This document shows, one piece after another, positions 63,404-64,000 of a stretch of 64,000 bases of DNA. Positions within the stretch are counted from its first letter, which is position 1. The number at the start of each line of letters is the position of its first letter. The notes below the pieces were generated by a model. The model ran no database searches and had not been told where the DNA came from. It saw only the letters and a list, made by a program, of their open reading frames with translations. The DNA comes from JANRLJ01 sp033762735 (GTDB taxonomy: Bacteria; Chloroflexota; Anaerolineae; Aggregatilineales; Phototrophicaceae): contig JANRLJ010000040.1 in the NCBI GenBank assembly GCA_033762735.1, positions 1 through 64,000 of the forward strand. Direction: 5' to 3'. The position numbers and the translations under genes were made by a program.

Positions 63404-64000
63404 TTACGCCCCCTGATTAACACCCAGCAGCCATTGACGCTCTCGAATGGGCTGGCGCAGGATTGAAACAAGCAGATAGAGAAACGTGCGCGTGACGAAC
63501 ACCGCCGTGAACAAATTGACCACCAGGCCGAGCGCCAGCGTAATGGCAAACCCGCTGACGATGCTCGCGCCGGGTGTTTGCCCAAACAGGAACAGCACCC
63601 CGCAGATCAGAATGGTGGAGAAGTTCGAGTCTCGGATCGATGTCCACGCACGGTTAAACCCGGCGATAAGGGCGTCATCCAGCGAACTGCCCGCCCGCAG
63701 TTCTTCCTTGATGCGCTCAAAGATCAGAATATTGCCATCGACCGCCGTACCGACCGAGATCAGATACCCGGTGATGGCTGGCAGCGTGAGCGTGACCGGG
63801 AGCAGCTTGAACAGTGCGAGGTTGAGGATGATGAACACGATCAGCGCCAGATCAGCCGCCAGCCCCGGTACGCGGTAGTAGACCAGCATAAACGTCAGCA
63901 CAACGATAATCCCGACCACCCCTGCCCGAACGCTCAACTGCACCGATTCCTGCCCCAGCGTCGCGCCAACCGATTCCGCCGTTTCCACGCGCAGCGGAAT
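63404..64000 (-). CDS. secD: Protein-export membrane protein SecD, C-terminal part (cut by window edge)
   Basis: The final 198 codons are visible and the frame is open through position 64000. The C-terminal RND membrane region is present: GIIVVLTFMLVYYRVPGLAA, AVDGNILIFERIKEELRAG (the conserved SecD block), FNRAWTSIRDSN and LALGLVVNLFTAVFVTRTFL. The large periplasmic P1 head and TM1 lie beyond the window. It forms a complex with SecF, whose gene starts 3 nt downstream. Confidence 0.95.
   Translation of the reverse strand: MPLRVETAESVGATLGQESVQLSVRAGVVGIIVVLTFMLVYYRVPGLAADLALIVFIILNLALFKLLPVTLTLPAITGYLISVGTAVDGNILIFERIKEELRAGSSLDDALIAGFNRAWTSIRDSNFSTILICGVLFLFGQTPGASIVSGFAITLALGLVVNLFTAVFVTRTFLYLLVSILRQPIRERQWLLGVNQGA

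Overview
The window reads as chromosomal DNA of a moderately GC-rich bacterium, most likely a Chloroflexota (Anaerolineae-like). I infer this from gene style, not from a marker gene. The clues are secreted proteins with SH3-like or LysM domains on Thr/Pro linkers, a Ser/Thr kinase-nSTAND-WD40 giant, a TIGR00977-type citramalate synthase beside leuA, a REC-CpaE fusion, split secD/secF, and dispersed palindromic intergenic repeats. I see no transposase, integrase, phage or CRISPR array. Genes lie on both strands in short operons.

Layout. 1-7.9 kb: kinase-nSTAND-WD40 sensor, a secreted SH3-SGNH hydrolase, an acyl carrier protein with a Lon-N protein, and a VOC protein. 8-19.9 kb: two GT4 glycosyltransferases, a leucine-rich-repeat protein flanked by remnants of lost copies, an FeS-type photolyase/cryptochrome abutting a [2Fe-2S] ferredoxin, a patatin, an alpha/beta-hydrolase-acyl-CoA-ligase fusion and a FemAB-like acyltransferase. 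20-23 kb: two secreted proteins (CAP domain, SH3 domain). 23.3-39.5 kb: an amino-acid biosynthesis block, argGH then ilvE-ilvB-ilvN-ilvC-(GNAT)-leuA-leuC-leuD-cimA-(methyltransferase)-(cupin)-leuB. 39.6-45.4 kb: a secreted pullulanase, and a Clp-N/APH-like kinase fusion with an FHA protein. 45.5-52 kb: a SAM-I riboswitch with a Cys/Met-metabolism PLP enzyme, tRNA-Thr(CGT), udk, a T-box with methyltransferase and valS, and a small HEAT-repeat protein. 52-64 kb: a sugar-nucleotidyltransferase-like protein, two paralogous LysM proteins, mutL, a signalling group (GAF histidine kinase, REC-CpaE, sirtuin, second GAF histidine kinase), secF and the 3' part of secD.

The clearest theme is transcriptional control of amino-acid supply. 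Within about 25 kb there are four different attenuation devices, each with a terminator that can be drawn from the sequence. They are an Arg-rich leader peptide before argGH, an Ile/Val/Leu-rich leader peptide before the ilv-leu cluster, a SAM-I riboswitch before the PLP enzyme, and a T-box with a GTC (Val) specifier before methyltransferase-valS. The SAM-I and ilv antiterminators pair precisely with sequence in their terminators. The best candidates for less-described protein systems are the Clp-N/APH kinase plus FHA pair, the FeS-photolyase/ferredoxin pair, and the CAP protein with a duplicated unrecognised C-terminal domain.
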